This document shows, one piece after another, positions 44,277-55,234 of a stretch of DNA of 64,000 nucleotides. Source of the stretch: Platycnemis pennipes (taxonomy: Eukaryota; Arthropoda; Insecta; Odonata; Platycnemididae); assembly GCA_933228895.1 (NCBI GenBank), contig OW121853.1, positions 78,414,645 through 78,478,644 of the forward strand. The letters run 5' to 3'. The notes beneath the pieces were generated by a model. That model did no database searches and had not been told where the DNA came from. It saw only the letters and a list, made by a program, of their open reading frames with translations. The position numbers and the translations under genes were made by a program. Positions within the stretch are counted from its first letter, which is position 1, and each line of letters starts with the position of its first letter.

Positions 44277-44334
44277 AATATATTTGGGCATTAGGTACTA
44301 CGTGTACAGCAATCAGAACAATGCATGTTACTGA
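44056..44334 (+). pseudogene. piggyBac-like transposase N-terminal fragment
   Basis: The open frame reads INIFINPPEDGNETEDDYEE, then DPDRLNDRQLKAGGDV. Acidic stretches followed by an L-x-x-R-Q-L-(K/R)-A segment are typical of the N-terminal part of piggyBac-family transposases (PGBD type). The frame runs into the right arm at 44277 and stops at 44332. The catalytic domain is absent. piggyBac uses TTAA targets, so this fragment was probably captured and did not mobilise the present element. Confidence 0.45.
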
Positions 44335-44639
44335 AAGTTACTTTTGGTAATCATCTAAAGTAAGATCACATCATTCTAGCAAGCCGAATAGTTTGTTTGC
44401 TGAGTTTGTTTCGATATATTTAGATCAGCGGACAATTCATACACTAATTTACAAACAGTTATTTTCAGTTCCTTCCAAAATTTGCACATAACGTCACCTA
44501 TAAACTATCAGACCACTGGAATTGAAAGAGAGAGTGAGAGAGAACTGCTGAGAATTTGCATTAGCAGATAGCAGAATAGTAAGTTATCAAACGTACTTGC
44601 TCCAGCTTAAGCGAAGGCCAACTCAACGGCTGTCTTTTT

Positions 44640-44945
44640 CCGATATCACGATCTTTTATCGTGATATCGGAATATGTCGTGATAATATGTCGTGATATTT
44701 TATCGGGGCGTGATATCGTGATATTTTATCGGGACGCGATATCATGATATTTATCGTGCCCCGATATCTTATCGTGCTCCGATAAAATATCGGGCCCCGA
44801 TAAATTATCGTGCCCCGATAAATTATCGTGCCCCGATAAAATATCGTGCCCCGATAAATTATCGTGCCCCGATAAAATATCGGGACACGATAAAATATCG
44901 GGACACGATAAGACGATATTTATCGAGCAACGATATATCGTCAAT
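44640..44945 (-). repeat. Tandem satellite in the right arm
   Basis: Reverse-complement counterpart of 42760-43100 (CCCGATAAATTATCGTGC type units). Confidence 0.9.
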
Positions 44946-45230
44946 TTTAAAAACTCAATATCGGATTCGCGATATATTAATATATCGCGATATTTTACGA
45001 TATATCGATATATCGCCCAGGCCTACCCCGTGCCGCCCAGCCAGGACGGCAAACTGACGGCAACAAAATGCTCACCTCGCCACTCGAGCGCAGCAATGCT
45101 CCGTGCGTTCAACCACGATTGTCATCTTTTTGCTGCGCCTCTGGAGTTTTTCCCTGACATCTCCATGTCTTCCCTGACCGATATGAACCCTGAATATGTA
45201 CCAATTAGCTGTGGAATATTCGACGTCATC

Positions 45231-45275
45231 ATCACCTGAAGATATAAACGATTCGAAAAAACCGGTCGTGTCAAA
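45231..45275 (+). ncRNA. Degenerate hammerhead-like motif
   Basis: CACCTGAAGATATAAACGA, TTCGAAAAAACCGGTCGTG. CAC/GTG can form stem I and ACC/GGT stem III, but two extra A residues follow GAAA, so it is probably inactive. Confidence 0.35.
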
Positions 45276-45399
45276 TATAAAGCGTAAAAATCTACAACAT
45301 TCATTTTTATTTGTTCTATAAACATGACGTCAAGAAAAATCAATCCCGGAACTACAGCATTTGGCAGTTACCTCTCGTCTACATTCGACCTTCACATGA

Positions 45400-45660
45400 A
45401 TTGAGGAAGACACTCGCCGGGAAAGGGAAGACGAATGAGCTCTGCCGCTCGGGAAAGGACGGGGCCGATGAAACGGTCCGAGCGGAGGTGTCGGAAACAA
45501 AAAGTTTCGCGGAAAAGTTTGCAACAGCGTACAAGTTTCCGGAGCCGAAATGATCTCGGGAGGAATTCCCGAGGCGAAAAAGCACCGAGGAATCAGCGGA
45601 AAACGAGTCTGCTTCGAAATAGATGTGATTTCAAAATTTACGCCCCGAAAGGTAACACGA
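45400..45660. other. CpG-rich purine block
   Basis: It contains CGGGAAAGGACGGGGCC and similar. Overlapping frames have no recognised domain. Confidence 0.3.
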
Positions 45661-46029
45661 TACCCATGATTTTCTCTTGATGTTAAATGCTATTACGATA
45701 GGTTTAGCAGCGTTAAAGCAGTTAGAGGAATTAGTTTGCAACCCACTATCATATCGGAGGTTGAATTGTAGGCTAATCTATTGAACAAGAAAATTGAAAA
45801 GGATGAATTTCTTGAGGACGTAATAATATTTTTTTTAAACCCCTGCGTACCGTTGTAGATCATATCATAGTCATATCATAGAAATAAAAATCGGGGAATG
45901 CCACATTTAGATATCTCCTTGATGTTGTGTGAAAATTGAACTTTTCCGTGTCAGTCCTGCGTGATATAAATAAAAATTCTATCATCAATAGTATTCTCTC
46001 CACGATTTGACGCATGTCATGAATATTTA

Positions 46030-46098
46030 GATAACATTCACCCCCTGCATGACACCCTCCAGGAGGATAGCGGGATACTTTGTAGATGCACATGATTT
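46030..46098 (+). mobile_element. Degenerate CR1-like 3' terminus
   Basis: ATTCACCCCCTGCATGACACCC, GCGGGATACTTTGTAGATG. Confidence 0.5.
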
Positions 46099-46099
46099 T

Positions 46100-46670
46100 G
46101 ACGAGGCCAATCCTTGTCATTTGTGGAGGCAACCGACAGTTATGGTCAATTGAACAGGTGAACAGATGATTTGGAAGGGGAATATTTGCATTTTAATGAA
46201 TGCAAAGGATGCTTAAAAACGTCCTCTATCAGACTTAACGGCGGCAAATCAAGGTTTAAAAAAACATGCACACAAACAGGAGTTTCAAAGGCCATACGAC
46301 GCTCATATTTTGATTCGGTGTCTGTTTCAGCAGACCATAAAGTTCACGCTGGCTGAAATGCCATTGCTCTTCCGCACATCAAAGGAATGGGATATTTTTG
46401 AATTGGACGCGAACAGGAGCTAGCAGTGGCGGATTACCCGATACACAAGTGCGCGCAATATCTACTATGGATCAATCGCGAAATACTTTGGGCAATGACA
46501 GGCAGCTCCTTGTGCGCTTTGAAGCTCACTGGTTTAAGTTAATACACAAATGTATAGAATCCCGCCCCGAGGAAGTATTCAATGCGTCATCAAGTTTGAC
46601 GGAAAGTTGTTGCATTGAACTCAAAGCACGTCGATCACAGAACTAAAGCGAATACATTTCCGGGCGCCAT
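46100..46670. other. No recognisable feature
   Basis: Two short forward frames without known motifs. Confidence 0.4.
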
Positions 46671-46673
46671 AGT

Positions 46674-47515
46674 ACATCTACATCTACGTAATACCCTGCA
46701 AGCCACCACAAGGGTGTGTGGCAGGGGGTGATTTCTCACCAAACATGCACTACATATCATGCATTAAAAAGGAATAGTATTAATATAGTAGTCAGAACAA
46801 CACTATTTAAAAAAAAGAAACAAATTGCTAAGCAAACATGCAAAAACATTCTGTTAGTAGGGTTAGCTTTTAAGTACTCATACCAACATGCAGCTACCAA
46901 TGCTATTCATTGCTACTCTCTGATAGGACATATTTACCGTTATTCGTGTCTCTAATTGTTCGAGGGAAAAAGGACATTTTGAATCTATCAGTCCGGCAAT
47001 CAATTTCTCTAATTTTATGAATATGGTCCAGTCTGCCATAGTAAGCTGGGGTTCGTAAAATATTTTTAACACCATCACTGAAAATATTGCCTTGGAATTT
47101 GTTTAAGAGATTAAGTCTAAATTTCAACCTGCGATCTGACAATGATTCCCATTTCAATTCATTTAATAGACTGGTTACGCTAATATAATTATCGTATCGT
47201 CCCTTTACAAATCTTGCCGATCTTCGCTGCACACGTTCAAGTTCATTACTTAGACCGATTTCGTAGGGATCCCATACACTGGCAGCATATTCCAAATGAG
47301 GTCTAACAAGGGAAAAGTAGCTGATTTCTCGTACATGATCGTCACATTTACCCAATACTCTTTTGATGAAACCCAGTTTACGATTAGCTTGACCCATTAT
47401 TTCACGTATATGTTTACCCCAGGAAAGATCATGTGTCAGTCTTATTCCAAGATAGTAATGAGGATCGAGAGAATCACACGTGCATAACCCACCTAGTGCC
47501 CCAAACATCTCCCTT
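46674..47515 (-). mobile_element. CR1-like LINE fragment (version A), best preserved, reverse
   Basis: Reversed tail (TACATCTACATCTACG), hairpin, complete version-A 3'-UTR and about 190 intact RT codons. It is 5'-truncated near 47500. It serves as the reference copy for this family in the window. Confidence 0.95.
46903..47508 (-). pseudogene. CR1/L2-like reverse transcriptase C-terminus, 201 codons open
   Basis: It begins near the end of the RT domain: YLGIRLTHDLSWGKHI, ANRKLGFIKRVLGKC, YFSLVRPHLEYAASVWDPY, RVQRRSARFVKGRYDN, then NGKYVLSESSNE and stop. This is the region after the catalytic YxDD box, so no activity is possible. The SLVRPHLEY...QRRSARFV order is typical of the CR1/L2 group. 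The first ~14 codons lie outside the conserved part and may be flank. The frame has no stop, suggesting fairly recent insertion. Confidence 0.9.
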
Positions 47516-47754
47516 CCGACAGCACATATTTATCAGCGATGCACGCAGAACAATTCACCAGTGATAAAAATATAGGAGTAACGCTATTTTCACGGAATTT
47601 TGAATCAAAGATAAACTCTAACGAACTCAGTAAAAATTAGTCGAGGAATCAAAATATAAAAAGTGGCATTTATTAAGTATTTACTCGTAATCATCACCGA
47701 ATTTAATAATACATAATTTGACGTCAATAGGGAAACAATGGAAATAACGCTAGT

Positions 47755-48395
47755 ATATGGGATCCACAAGAGGAAGGTATGATCAAGAAATTAGAGCGTG
47801 CGCAAAGGAGATCGGCAAGATTTGTTAAAGAACGTTACGATAATTGCATCAGTGTTACAAGTTTAATAGAGGAATTGGAATGAGATTAACGATTAGAATG
47901 CAGGTTAAAATTTAGGAGAAACCTTTTAATTGCCTAAATTTAAAGCTGATATGCTTGCAAATGACGTTAGAAATACTAAGACTGTACATGCGTATTACGC
48001 TAGATTTGACCAGAAAAGATTAGAGAGACTGTCGTGCCTACACATTTGAAATGTCATTTTTCCCAGGTACCATAAGATAACGTGATAGGCAACATAGTAA
48101 GGGTGAGATAGGTGAAATATTGTTAGATTAGTCAGCAGTGCTTGAATCATGTTATAGCATTAATAACTCATAAATTCTAGGAAAATATAAATTAAAGTAT
48201 ATAAATAAATGCCTGTCTCATCAGTACTTACTTCATTACTACGTAGGTATTACCTATTTATTTGGAAATTACTCATGTATCAAACATGTTTCAAAAACAT
48301 TATAGCATTGTACCTCTTAGTTACATGTAAGTGTTGCAATTATGATGATCTTTCATTCCCTACCATACCTCCACGCGGAGGCTCGCAACGTAAGA
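47755..48395 (+). mobile_element. CR1-like LINE fragment, diverged
   Basis: Forward pieces fit LERAQRRSARFVKERYDNCIS and SLIEELE, then stops. The 3'-UTR is AT-rich, and the ending (TACCATACCTCCACGCGGAGG, CTCGCAACGTAAG) is a reduced hairpin without the GATGTA tail. Confidence 0.7.
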
Positions 48396-48439
48396 ACGTA
48401 ATATAGTTGGCAGTTAACCAAAATATAAAATAAAATAAA

Positions 48440-48545
48440 TAAAAAGGCAGATAAAAAATATTTATCACTGCCGGGATTCAAACCTGGACCCTCTTGATGG
48501 GAAGCCAGTAGTAATATAGTCACCACACTAACCCGATCCCCTATA
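48440..48545 (-). mobile_element. tRNA-derived SINE, reverse
   Basis: In reverse: GGGATCGGGTTAGTGTGGTG (A-box side), GGTCCAGGTTTGAATCCCGG (B box), then an AT-rich tail. Confidence 0.65.
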
Positions 48546-48629
48546 AAAAGAAGACTTGCATCCGCAAAAATATATCGATCAACGCATGACGACAAATGGC
48601 GTAATACGAACCAAATGACCATCACCGTT

Positions 48630-48960
48630 AATGAATAAAGTCGAGCCACCCCAAAACCAGCCGCGAGCGCTCATTTCCATTCATCACGGACTCACTCCAC
48701 GCGTGGACATCAACGGCGGGGATAATGACACCGGAACGCCGAGCAGGAAGAAAATTTTTTTGAATAAAAGCCACGGATCGAGAACTTGACGCACGTGAGC
48801 GAACCTTCGAAAAGGATCGGCTGGATATAAAAAACCGCGACACAAAAACGAAGGCTGAGTCCGTCGAGCGACAAGAGGGGGAAGGGAAGGGAGAGAATAG
48901 AGGGGGGAAGATAAAGAATAGGGGAAGGAGAAATGATGACCAAGGAGATAAAAAAAATTG
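48630..48960. other. CpG- and GA-rich block
   Basis: Purine-rich plus strand after 48850; no supported gene. Confidence 0.3.
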
Positions 48961-49014
48961 GCGGGAACTGTGTCGGAACCATTGCCGCAGGTCTTTTTGG
49001 GCGGGGTATTCGTC

Positions 49015-49245
49015 GTATGGGATAGGGTTGGTGTGGAAGCAGAAGTACCGGCCTTCTATCCCAAGGGCAGGCTTTCGAATCCCAGCTATGGCAGAGATTC
49101 TTTTATTATTCAGAGAGAGGTATCCCCACTGCCGTGTGGAGAATACTTCAAGTTCAGTACTATACGCTGCGTAGACCGTAGATGCCTTTTGTTAAGAGCA
49201 GGCTATTGCCGACGCCGGTTTTCTCTCCATCTTTCCTCCGTTTTC
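49015..49245 (+). mobile_element. tRNA-derived SINE, family 1
   Basis: Head with GGGTTGGTGTGGAAGCAGAAG and GGCTTTCGAATCCCAGC (B box), then a body with TTCAAGTTCAGTAC and TTTTGTTAAGAGCAGGC, CCGACGCCGG. It parallels 56216-56540 throughout. Confidence 0.75.
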
Positions 49246-49249
49246 TGAT

Positions 49250-50195
49250 GAATCCCCTATCTCTTTGCAAAAGATAACCTATCGTAATTGTGCACGAATA
49301 ACCAAAGTTATCAATTTTCCCTCCCCCTATAGTGGATGTTAAAGTGTCGCACACATTAAGCTGGTTACTAATGGAATCCTTTCTTCTCTTTGACGCTTAC
49401 GGTAGGCCTGGACCTTCTTCAAATTAAAGTATTGGGACATTTCGTACGTTTGCTGTAAGCCTGAACATTCTTTAAATTAAATTGTTGGGGTATTTCTACG
49501 AAATACTCGTTAAATGAGTACATCCGTTTATTATTTACACGGTCGTGGATAGTAAGCTGTGGCATAAGGAGGTGCTATTGGTATACACTTGGGTAAGTCA
49601 AGCGTATCAAATGATCAGGAACTTGGAGCCACGTCGAACCAATCTTAGGAATAATGGCTGTTTATGATAAAGATGATGACGGGATTTTCCGTAAAATATT
49701 CGACTCACACGTTTGCGCTGACCTGATCAAGTTGCCTCACACTTATCGTCATATAATTAGATTCATCTAGCATAGACGAAACTCATTCCACATTTCACCT
49801 TTCAGCATTATTTTTTTATTTGCCTAAGATTTTATTAAAACCGCTTTTTACAGCCGATTCGATGACGAAATAAAAATACGAGAAACAGGCTACCACACGA
49901 ATACATAATAAAATATTTTTCTCCCCTCGAATAATGATATAAAATAGTGATGGGAATGACGGTAATAGAAGAAGAGATGAAATAAATATACGGCATGCAG
50001 ACGACTTGTATGTAATGTATCAGGAAAAAGTTCTTGAATCTGATACATAACTCATACTAACTTCACGTTTTCGATCCCGCAGAAAAGAATAGCTATCACA
50101 ATGGATCCGAACAACACGCTTAAATCGTCAACAAAACAATACATTCCTTCGTACCTTCTAATAAATTAATCGCATGTTCAAGTAAATTCACAAAT
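49250..50195. other. No recognised gene; one small tandem duplication
   Basis: Only the duplication at 49394-49505 stands out. Confidence 0.4.
49394..49505 (+). repeat. Imperfect tandem duplication (about 57-bp unit, two copies)
   Basis: TTACGGTAGGCCTGGACCTTC and TTTGCTGTAAGCCTGAACATTC begin parallel units that share TCAAATTAAAGTATTGGGAC / TTAAATTAAATTGTTGGGGT. Confidence 0.65.
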
Positions 50196-50199
50196 AAAC

Positions 50200-50390
50200 A
50201 ATTCCCAGCCATCTTCCCTGCTCGGTGGCTTTCAGAGCACTATTTTGATGCCGATGAATTTCAAATAGTTTTTCGTACTACTCGGTGGTATTATTTGTAG
50301 TTTCACGTGCTTAGTGAATCTTTGGCAAAAAGTCACCCCGTACCACACCCTCGAAGTGGGTGGCTTTGAACGTACGCACCTACTGTGACC
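50200..50390 (+). mobile_element. Two degenerate CR1-like 3' termini
   Basis: 50200-50260 (TCTTCCCTGCTCGGTGGC, TTTCAGAGCACTATT, GATGCCGATGAA) and 50325-50385 (AAGTCACCCCGTACCACACC, TCGAAGTGGGTGGCTT). Confidence 0.4.
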
Positions 50391-50399
50391 TACAGAGCC

Positions 50400-51300
50400 T
50401 GTAACAATAATGAACCACAAATGGTAACGCTCCTGAGTAACATGGTAGGTTTTCCGTTCATGGTGGGCACTCGTCGGTGAAGTTTTGACGGTTCCAGACC
50501 GATGACTTCGAATCGCGTTGTATCCAACCGAAATATAAAAAAAAGAAAGCGTTCAACCCGAAGGTCGGTCTGACTGGGGTGAGGGTAGAACTCACCAAGT
50601 GCAAAGGCCAAAGGCGTGTGAAATTCACACTCATGTGTAGGATATCCAGTTACATTCCCTCTGCCGTCTGTGGTTTCCCAGCGAGAAAGAAAAAAAAACT
50701 AGCGCCCAGATCATCATGCAGCTTTGGTTTGGCAGCATGCGTCTCGAGACACCTTTCTGGGTATTAACTCGGAACCTTCGAACATTAAACCAACTTACAA
50801 CCTTCAGTTCTACAAACCCTTCGGAAATAAAAGAAGGTGCATTGATATCAGTATAGATGGAATGACGCTAGAAAATAAAAGGATGACTAAGGATAAGATT
50901 GGTCTTTTTGATTGGATGACGTGACTCAGTGTGGATCATGAGGAGGAAACAAAAATAGTGCTACTGAGTGCAATGAAATCCTAAGTTTCTGGCGATATAG
51001 CGTGGAATTTGAACCCAATAACAGAAATAATTTAAAATACAATTTCCCACAGCTAACAAAACTTGTAACACTACTTGTTGCATATGCATCATCTACAGAT
51101 AAAAAGTGAACTCCAGTGCAATATTTTGTATCCCAACTCACAATTCTTTACCTGAAGATGACGTATATACATCGTGATAGATAGTACTAAATGTTTTTTC
51201 AAGTGCGAAATAGCATTCTACTGAGTGTAAGACATAGCAACATCTTCAGGGATCCTATCCGCCTTAAATTTCTGCATTTTTATCCTGTATTTTAGCAAAA
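50400..51300. other. No recognised gene
   Basis: ACCTGAAGATGACGTATATAC at 51132 resembles the start of the ribozyme-like motifs but has no GAAAC/GTC partner. Confidence 0.4.
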
Positions 51301-51304
51301 GATC

Positions 51305-51500
51305 CAATAGTGATTCTCGACCCTAATTATTGCGGTAATTTCGACGCACTGCTAAGCCTAACGCAACACCAAATTTCTCTGCCGTTGATCCATTCTCTTT
51401 TCCCTCGATCGTCTTCCTCGAAACACCACGTCTCAAGATGTGACCGATTAGGATTCCCCCTCTTCTTTTTAAAGGTTTTCAAGAAAACCAAAATAAAGCA
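51305..51500 (-). pseudogene. Possible RTE-like fragment, weak
   Basis: CACGTCTCAAGATGTGACCGATTAGGATT parallels CACATCTCAGAATATGGCCG ATTAGATT at 57567, inside the reverse RTE-like fragment. No frame is preserved. Confidence 0.3.
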
Positions 51501-51770
51501 GGGCCTGCCTTCCGGCTCGTCACCCCTCACACATAAAAGGAGAGCGGAGAAGCAGAAGCGAGGAAAGAAAGGAAGGACGTCGCTCGGAAGTCGAGGGGAG
51601 ACGAAGGATAAAGAAAAAGAAGGCTAGGATACTCGTGTTGGAGAGGGAGAATTCCTCTCGCTCGGATCCTTTCGCGTACGCCGAGAGAACCCGCAGCGCC
51701 CCCTCCGCCTTTATCCGTCCTCCTCGGAGGGAAGATCAAAAAGATTTCGCGAGTACTTATTGAATATTTC
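51500..51770. other. GC-rich purine block
   Basis: CpG-dense; overlapping low-complexity frames only. Confidence 0.3.
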
Positions 51771-52178
51771 AGCGTAGCAGGGAGAGACGACGGAGATGAT
51801 GAAGAGAAATAAAAATAAAAGATAGCAGTTTGGGCCTCTCCAGTCAGGACGGGAGTTATACATACATTGCCCGGCGCAGAGATCATTTTTGCAGCTGGTA
51901 CCGCCGGGCGTCGTATAATAATGCGGAACGCCCGGAATTAAATTCAAAGCACCAAGATGCATACCGGAAACTATGCCGTGAGCCGGAGTTTGAGCGTAGA
52001 GAAAACTCTGAACTTTTCCTGATACGGACTTTTCTTCAATATTTCACGGAGGAGGCAAGTGTCCCCTTCCTGTGCATATTTTTCTAGTATCCTGGAACTG
52101 GTTCCACCACCCGGTTACGACCCGGGGAAGGAGAGAAAGAGTACCCGCGAGTCTAGGAGAAAGAAAGGTTCACGTACT

Positions 52179-52513
52179 CAGTGGCGCACCCTTGAGGGGG
52201 GGGGGGGGAGGGAAATGGGGCCCTGCCCCCACCCCCCTTAGTTCTCTACAAAACCCAAATTAATCTTTAATTGACAAGTCACAGTCACATTGTAGCAGAA
52301 ATTGGTAAAATAGGAAAAACTCGTTGCATCTGTTTACTCGAGTTTGACTAGACCAAATATGGCCACATTTGTTGAATACGTCTCACATATAAGAAAATGT
52401 AGCCTACTATAAAATTCAAAATATACTGATTAAAATAGCATTTTGGTTACACTTTGCAAAATATCGGGCAAATGGCGGGCCTCCACCCATCAAAATTTCT
52501 GGGTGCGCCACTG
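52179..52513 (+). mobile_element. hAT-like MITE, second copy
   Basis: Ends CAGTGGCGCACCC on both strands; the family relation to 18690-19082 is shown by TTTTGGTTACACTTTGCAAA and the G-run by the left end. The flanks CACGTACT and CAAGTGAT agree at 5 of 8 bases, so the target duplication has decayed. Older than the 18.7-kb copy. Confidence 0.75.
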
Positions 52514-52519
52514 CAAGTG

Positions 52520-53300
52520 ATAACACGAACCTGACTAATCCAAATATTCTATCCACTATCAGGAAATAGCATCTTTTTACAGATAAAAGAAAACTCAATG
52601 TTATTACCTCATGCTTACCAATACACTATATCTAAAGATGCCATAGTGCTTTCGACACGATTATCTCTCGGCATTAAAGATAAAATGAAACTATATTTTA
52701 CGAGATTCTTTCTACCGCAGATGACACCCATGACGTTGGTTACTGCTTTGTAAGCCCAAACATCGATAATTTATTGTTAGTCAATACACTTCGACGACTT
52801 TCATCCTTTTTTTTTAAGATATCAGTCATAAACTGCTCACCTAAAGTTAACCGATAAAAGCACCCCACTTATGCGCAAGGGATATCGACCATTATCCTAT
52901 CATGCTGTGGTTATCGTTTTTTTGGGGCCGGCGACCAACAGCTGATGTCATTTGCACCATTACGGATAGGTGGAGGGGGTAGGTGTAGGTAGGTTCCGTT
53001 AGTAAAAAAAGGGAGTGGAAGATATATAAATTGGCAATTCAATCATAGTGTTAGGTATTCCACTGAAATACCTCTGCTGGAATAACAATAACCGAAGGAA
53101 ACCAAACATTGCCCTAAGCTGATTTTTCCTATTATGCAAGAGCAAATCATTAAGCTAGGGGCGTTCAGCAGAAAATCTCTACCAATTGTCGAAAACTATT
53201 TGTATGGATAATAGTTACGCGCTGCCAAACGTGATTGTAAGATCAGAAAAGGAATGATTATTCAGTGGAATTGCTAAAAAAAAAAGCTATTTCGAACAAA
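52520..53300. other. No recognisable feature
   Basis: A small palindrome AGGTATTCCACTGAAATACCT at 53053 is the only structure noticed. Confidence 0.4.
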
Positions 53301-53304
53301 TCTA

Positions 53305-53378
53305 CAGCTCTACATTACACCCTTTGAGCGGCCTCAAGGGAGTGTGGCAGGGGATGGTAGGTTACCAGACGTTATTAA
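53305..53378 (-). mobile_element. CR1-like 3' terminus, reverse
   Basis: CTACAGCTCTACATTACACCC, GCCTCAAGGGAGTGTGGCAGG match the reversed tail and hairpin. Confidence 0.6.
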
Positions 53379-54483
53379 GTTCTAGCAGGAAAAAAAACTG
53401 TGAATTCATAATGAAGGATAGCGTGTAATGTTTTTGAAAGAATTGTACTTTTTTCGTGGTGTAGTCGTGCATTGTGCGTGGGAAAAACGAATTCATGTAT
53501 CGCTCGCTGCAACATCTGTAGGTATTCTCTTAACTTGTCGCTTCTGTGTGTCTTTTTAATGCGGTATGCGGGTAGAAATATATATTCAATGTCGATTTGA
53601 ATTCATAATGTGCACTATTCTAATTTTAAGAATACTAGCCCATATGTGCCCCTTATTTCCCCAGAATTACCATTTGCTAACCGTCAATATTCATTTGATA
53701 AAAACGAAAATAATAATTTACTCAAACTGCCCACAAAACATATCGACGTCCTCCACGTTTCAACGGGCAGAATATTTTTCATGCACAACTGCGGAAGGTT
53801 TTTACACGAGAAGAAAACTATATATAGGTATTGAACTTAAAATCACATCAGCTTATAAATCTTGCATAAAGTTCTATGATTCTCTCTCTTCCTGACCTTC
53901 CTAAGCCCCACCCTCAAATGTTCACAGCCGTTGGAAGATAAATCGTGACGAGTCGTTTACAAAATAAATCCATCCGTCTCGAATTACCACGAGAGGTCAG
54001 AAAACAAAAAAAGGCTCTGGTTTCTAGTTCACAAAAAAGGCTACACCAGTCGCAGACAGTAAAGCGACACCCATTGTCACTTGAGCCATGTGCACGATCT
54101 TGTACCTTATAAAAGGGGAGCAGGAATGAGTCCAACGTCTGCTTCTGAAGCTTATTTAGAGAATCGGATGAAATCCTCTCCTCAAGAGCAAAACATTGCT
54201 TTTAGCACTATGCTGTAAAAACGGTAATTTAGGAAATTCGGAATGCTATCATCAATAATATTTATTTATAATAATAACTTATTGTAGATACTTAAAATCT
54301 CCATCAATCATCACTCTGGTTCAGGAGCTGGATGAGCTAAATATTCCTCTCTCATCAACTTCGCTTCAATGACGTAAGTATGGGATTGTCTTAACTGTAG
54401 GGATAAAGATAATTAAGATTCCAAACCGGAATCGGAATGCAAAGCGACGAATGGCAGAAGGTCTCTTAAAAACAATAATTCAT

Positions 54484-54545
54484 GTCCTTTGAACGTAAAG
54501 AAAGCGTCACTCGGCGATTGGAAAAACTTAGATGGCAACTTGAAA
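54484..54545 (+). pseudogene. CR1/L2-like RT scrap
   Basis: SFERKESVTRRLEKLRWQLE corresponds to the SVTxLLNELxWE segment and is closest to 3181-3260. Confidence 0.55.
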
Positions 54546-54616
54546 CTTGATACATTCAAATAGTAGGAGTTCTAGGCTTGCAAGGAAAATATATAATATG
54601 AAACTTCCTCTTCTCC

Positions 54617-55230
54617 ATGGCTTCAGAGATATTTATTTGTAGGAGAAAAGGAAGGACTGAATTGCTGCACAGGGATGCTAAGAAAAAACTAATGAAAAGT
54701 CGGATATGGAACGTGGAATTGTATACTACCGAAATGCGGGTTTTAAGGAAGAAAATGTTGCGTTCAAACAGAGGGTGGATCTGTCGTGTGAAGGTAGAGC
54801 TGAACAAATACTAAAAGGTGAGTGAAATTCACACATCAGGGTGGTGGGGGCAATCCCTTTTCCTGCGCAGCCTGTGGTTTTCCAGTCAGGTATGCTGCCC
54901 TGAATACCTACAACACTGCTTGCGTTGAACCGGGCCTTAGACTAAGGGAACAAGATAGATGACCTTAGAGATGTGGGTGTGGAAAATGGTTGTGAAAGTG
55001 AGATGGCGGAAATGGAGACAAACGGGTAATTGCCAGTGCAGATTCAGGGGAAGAGAGGGAGTTGATTTAGCGAATTAAGTGGGGACGGGGAGATAGGATG
55101 AGAGGATTCTAGTGGCAATTAGGAGCGAGGGTGTTTTGAAGAACGTGATAGCGGGATGGAATGTTACGTTTGAGTGAGAGAGAAGAGTAAAAAGAGTAAA
55201 GAAAAGGCAGGTTGAAAGAAATGATGAGAG
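54617..55230 (+). pseudogene. RTE-like RT fragment in copy A
   Basis: The frame 54617-54814 reads RRKGRTELLHRDAKKKLMKS, RIWNVELYTTEMRVLRKKM, matching the K-R-L-(V/I)-K-S-x-I-W-S-x-x-L-Y-G segment of RTE proteins with Y-G altered. After a gap, 54970-55160 gives MWVWKMVVKVRWRKW and GVLKNVIAG, matching EMWxWRRMxKVR...GVLKDVIEG at 19.4 kb. Inactive. Confidence 0.65.
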
Positions 55231-55234
55231 GTAC

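Larger units (their letters stand above)
42728..45025. mobile_element. Fold-back DNA element with ~740-bp inverted ends and 8-bp target duplication
   Basis: The ends are TAGGCCTGGGCGATAT and its reverse complement, flanked by the exact 8-bp direct repeat CCCCGTGC (42720-42727, 45026-45033). The duplication length and the TAGG start fit hAT. The arms (42728-43468, 44277-45025) are reverse complements with scattered differences. Their outer parts are tandem satellite and their inner ~380 bp is unique sequence. No hAT transposase is encoded, so it would depend on another element. Confidence 0.9.

Noticed and set aside
44726..44944. Reverse frame encoding a repetitive LSGHD-type protein
   Set aside because: Same satellite in the right arm; no start or domain evidence.
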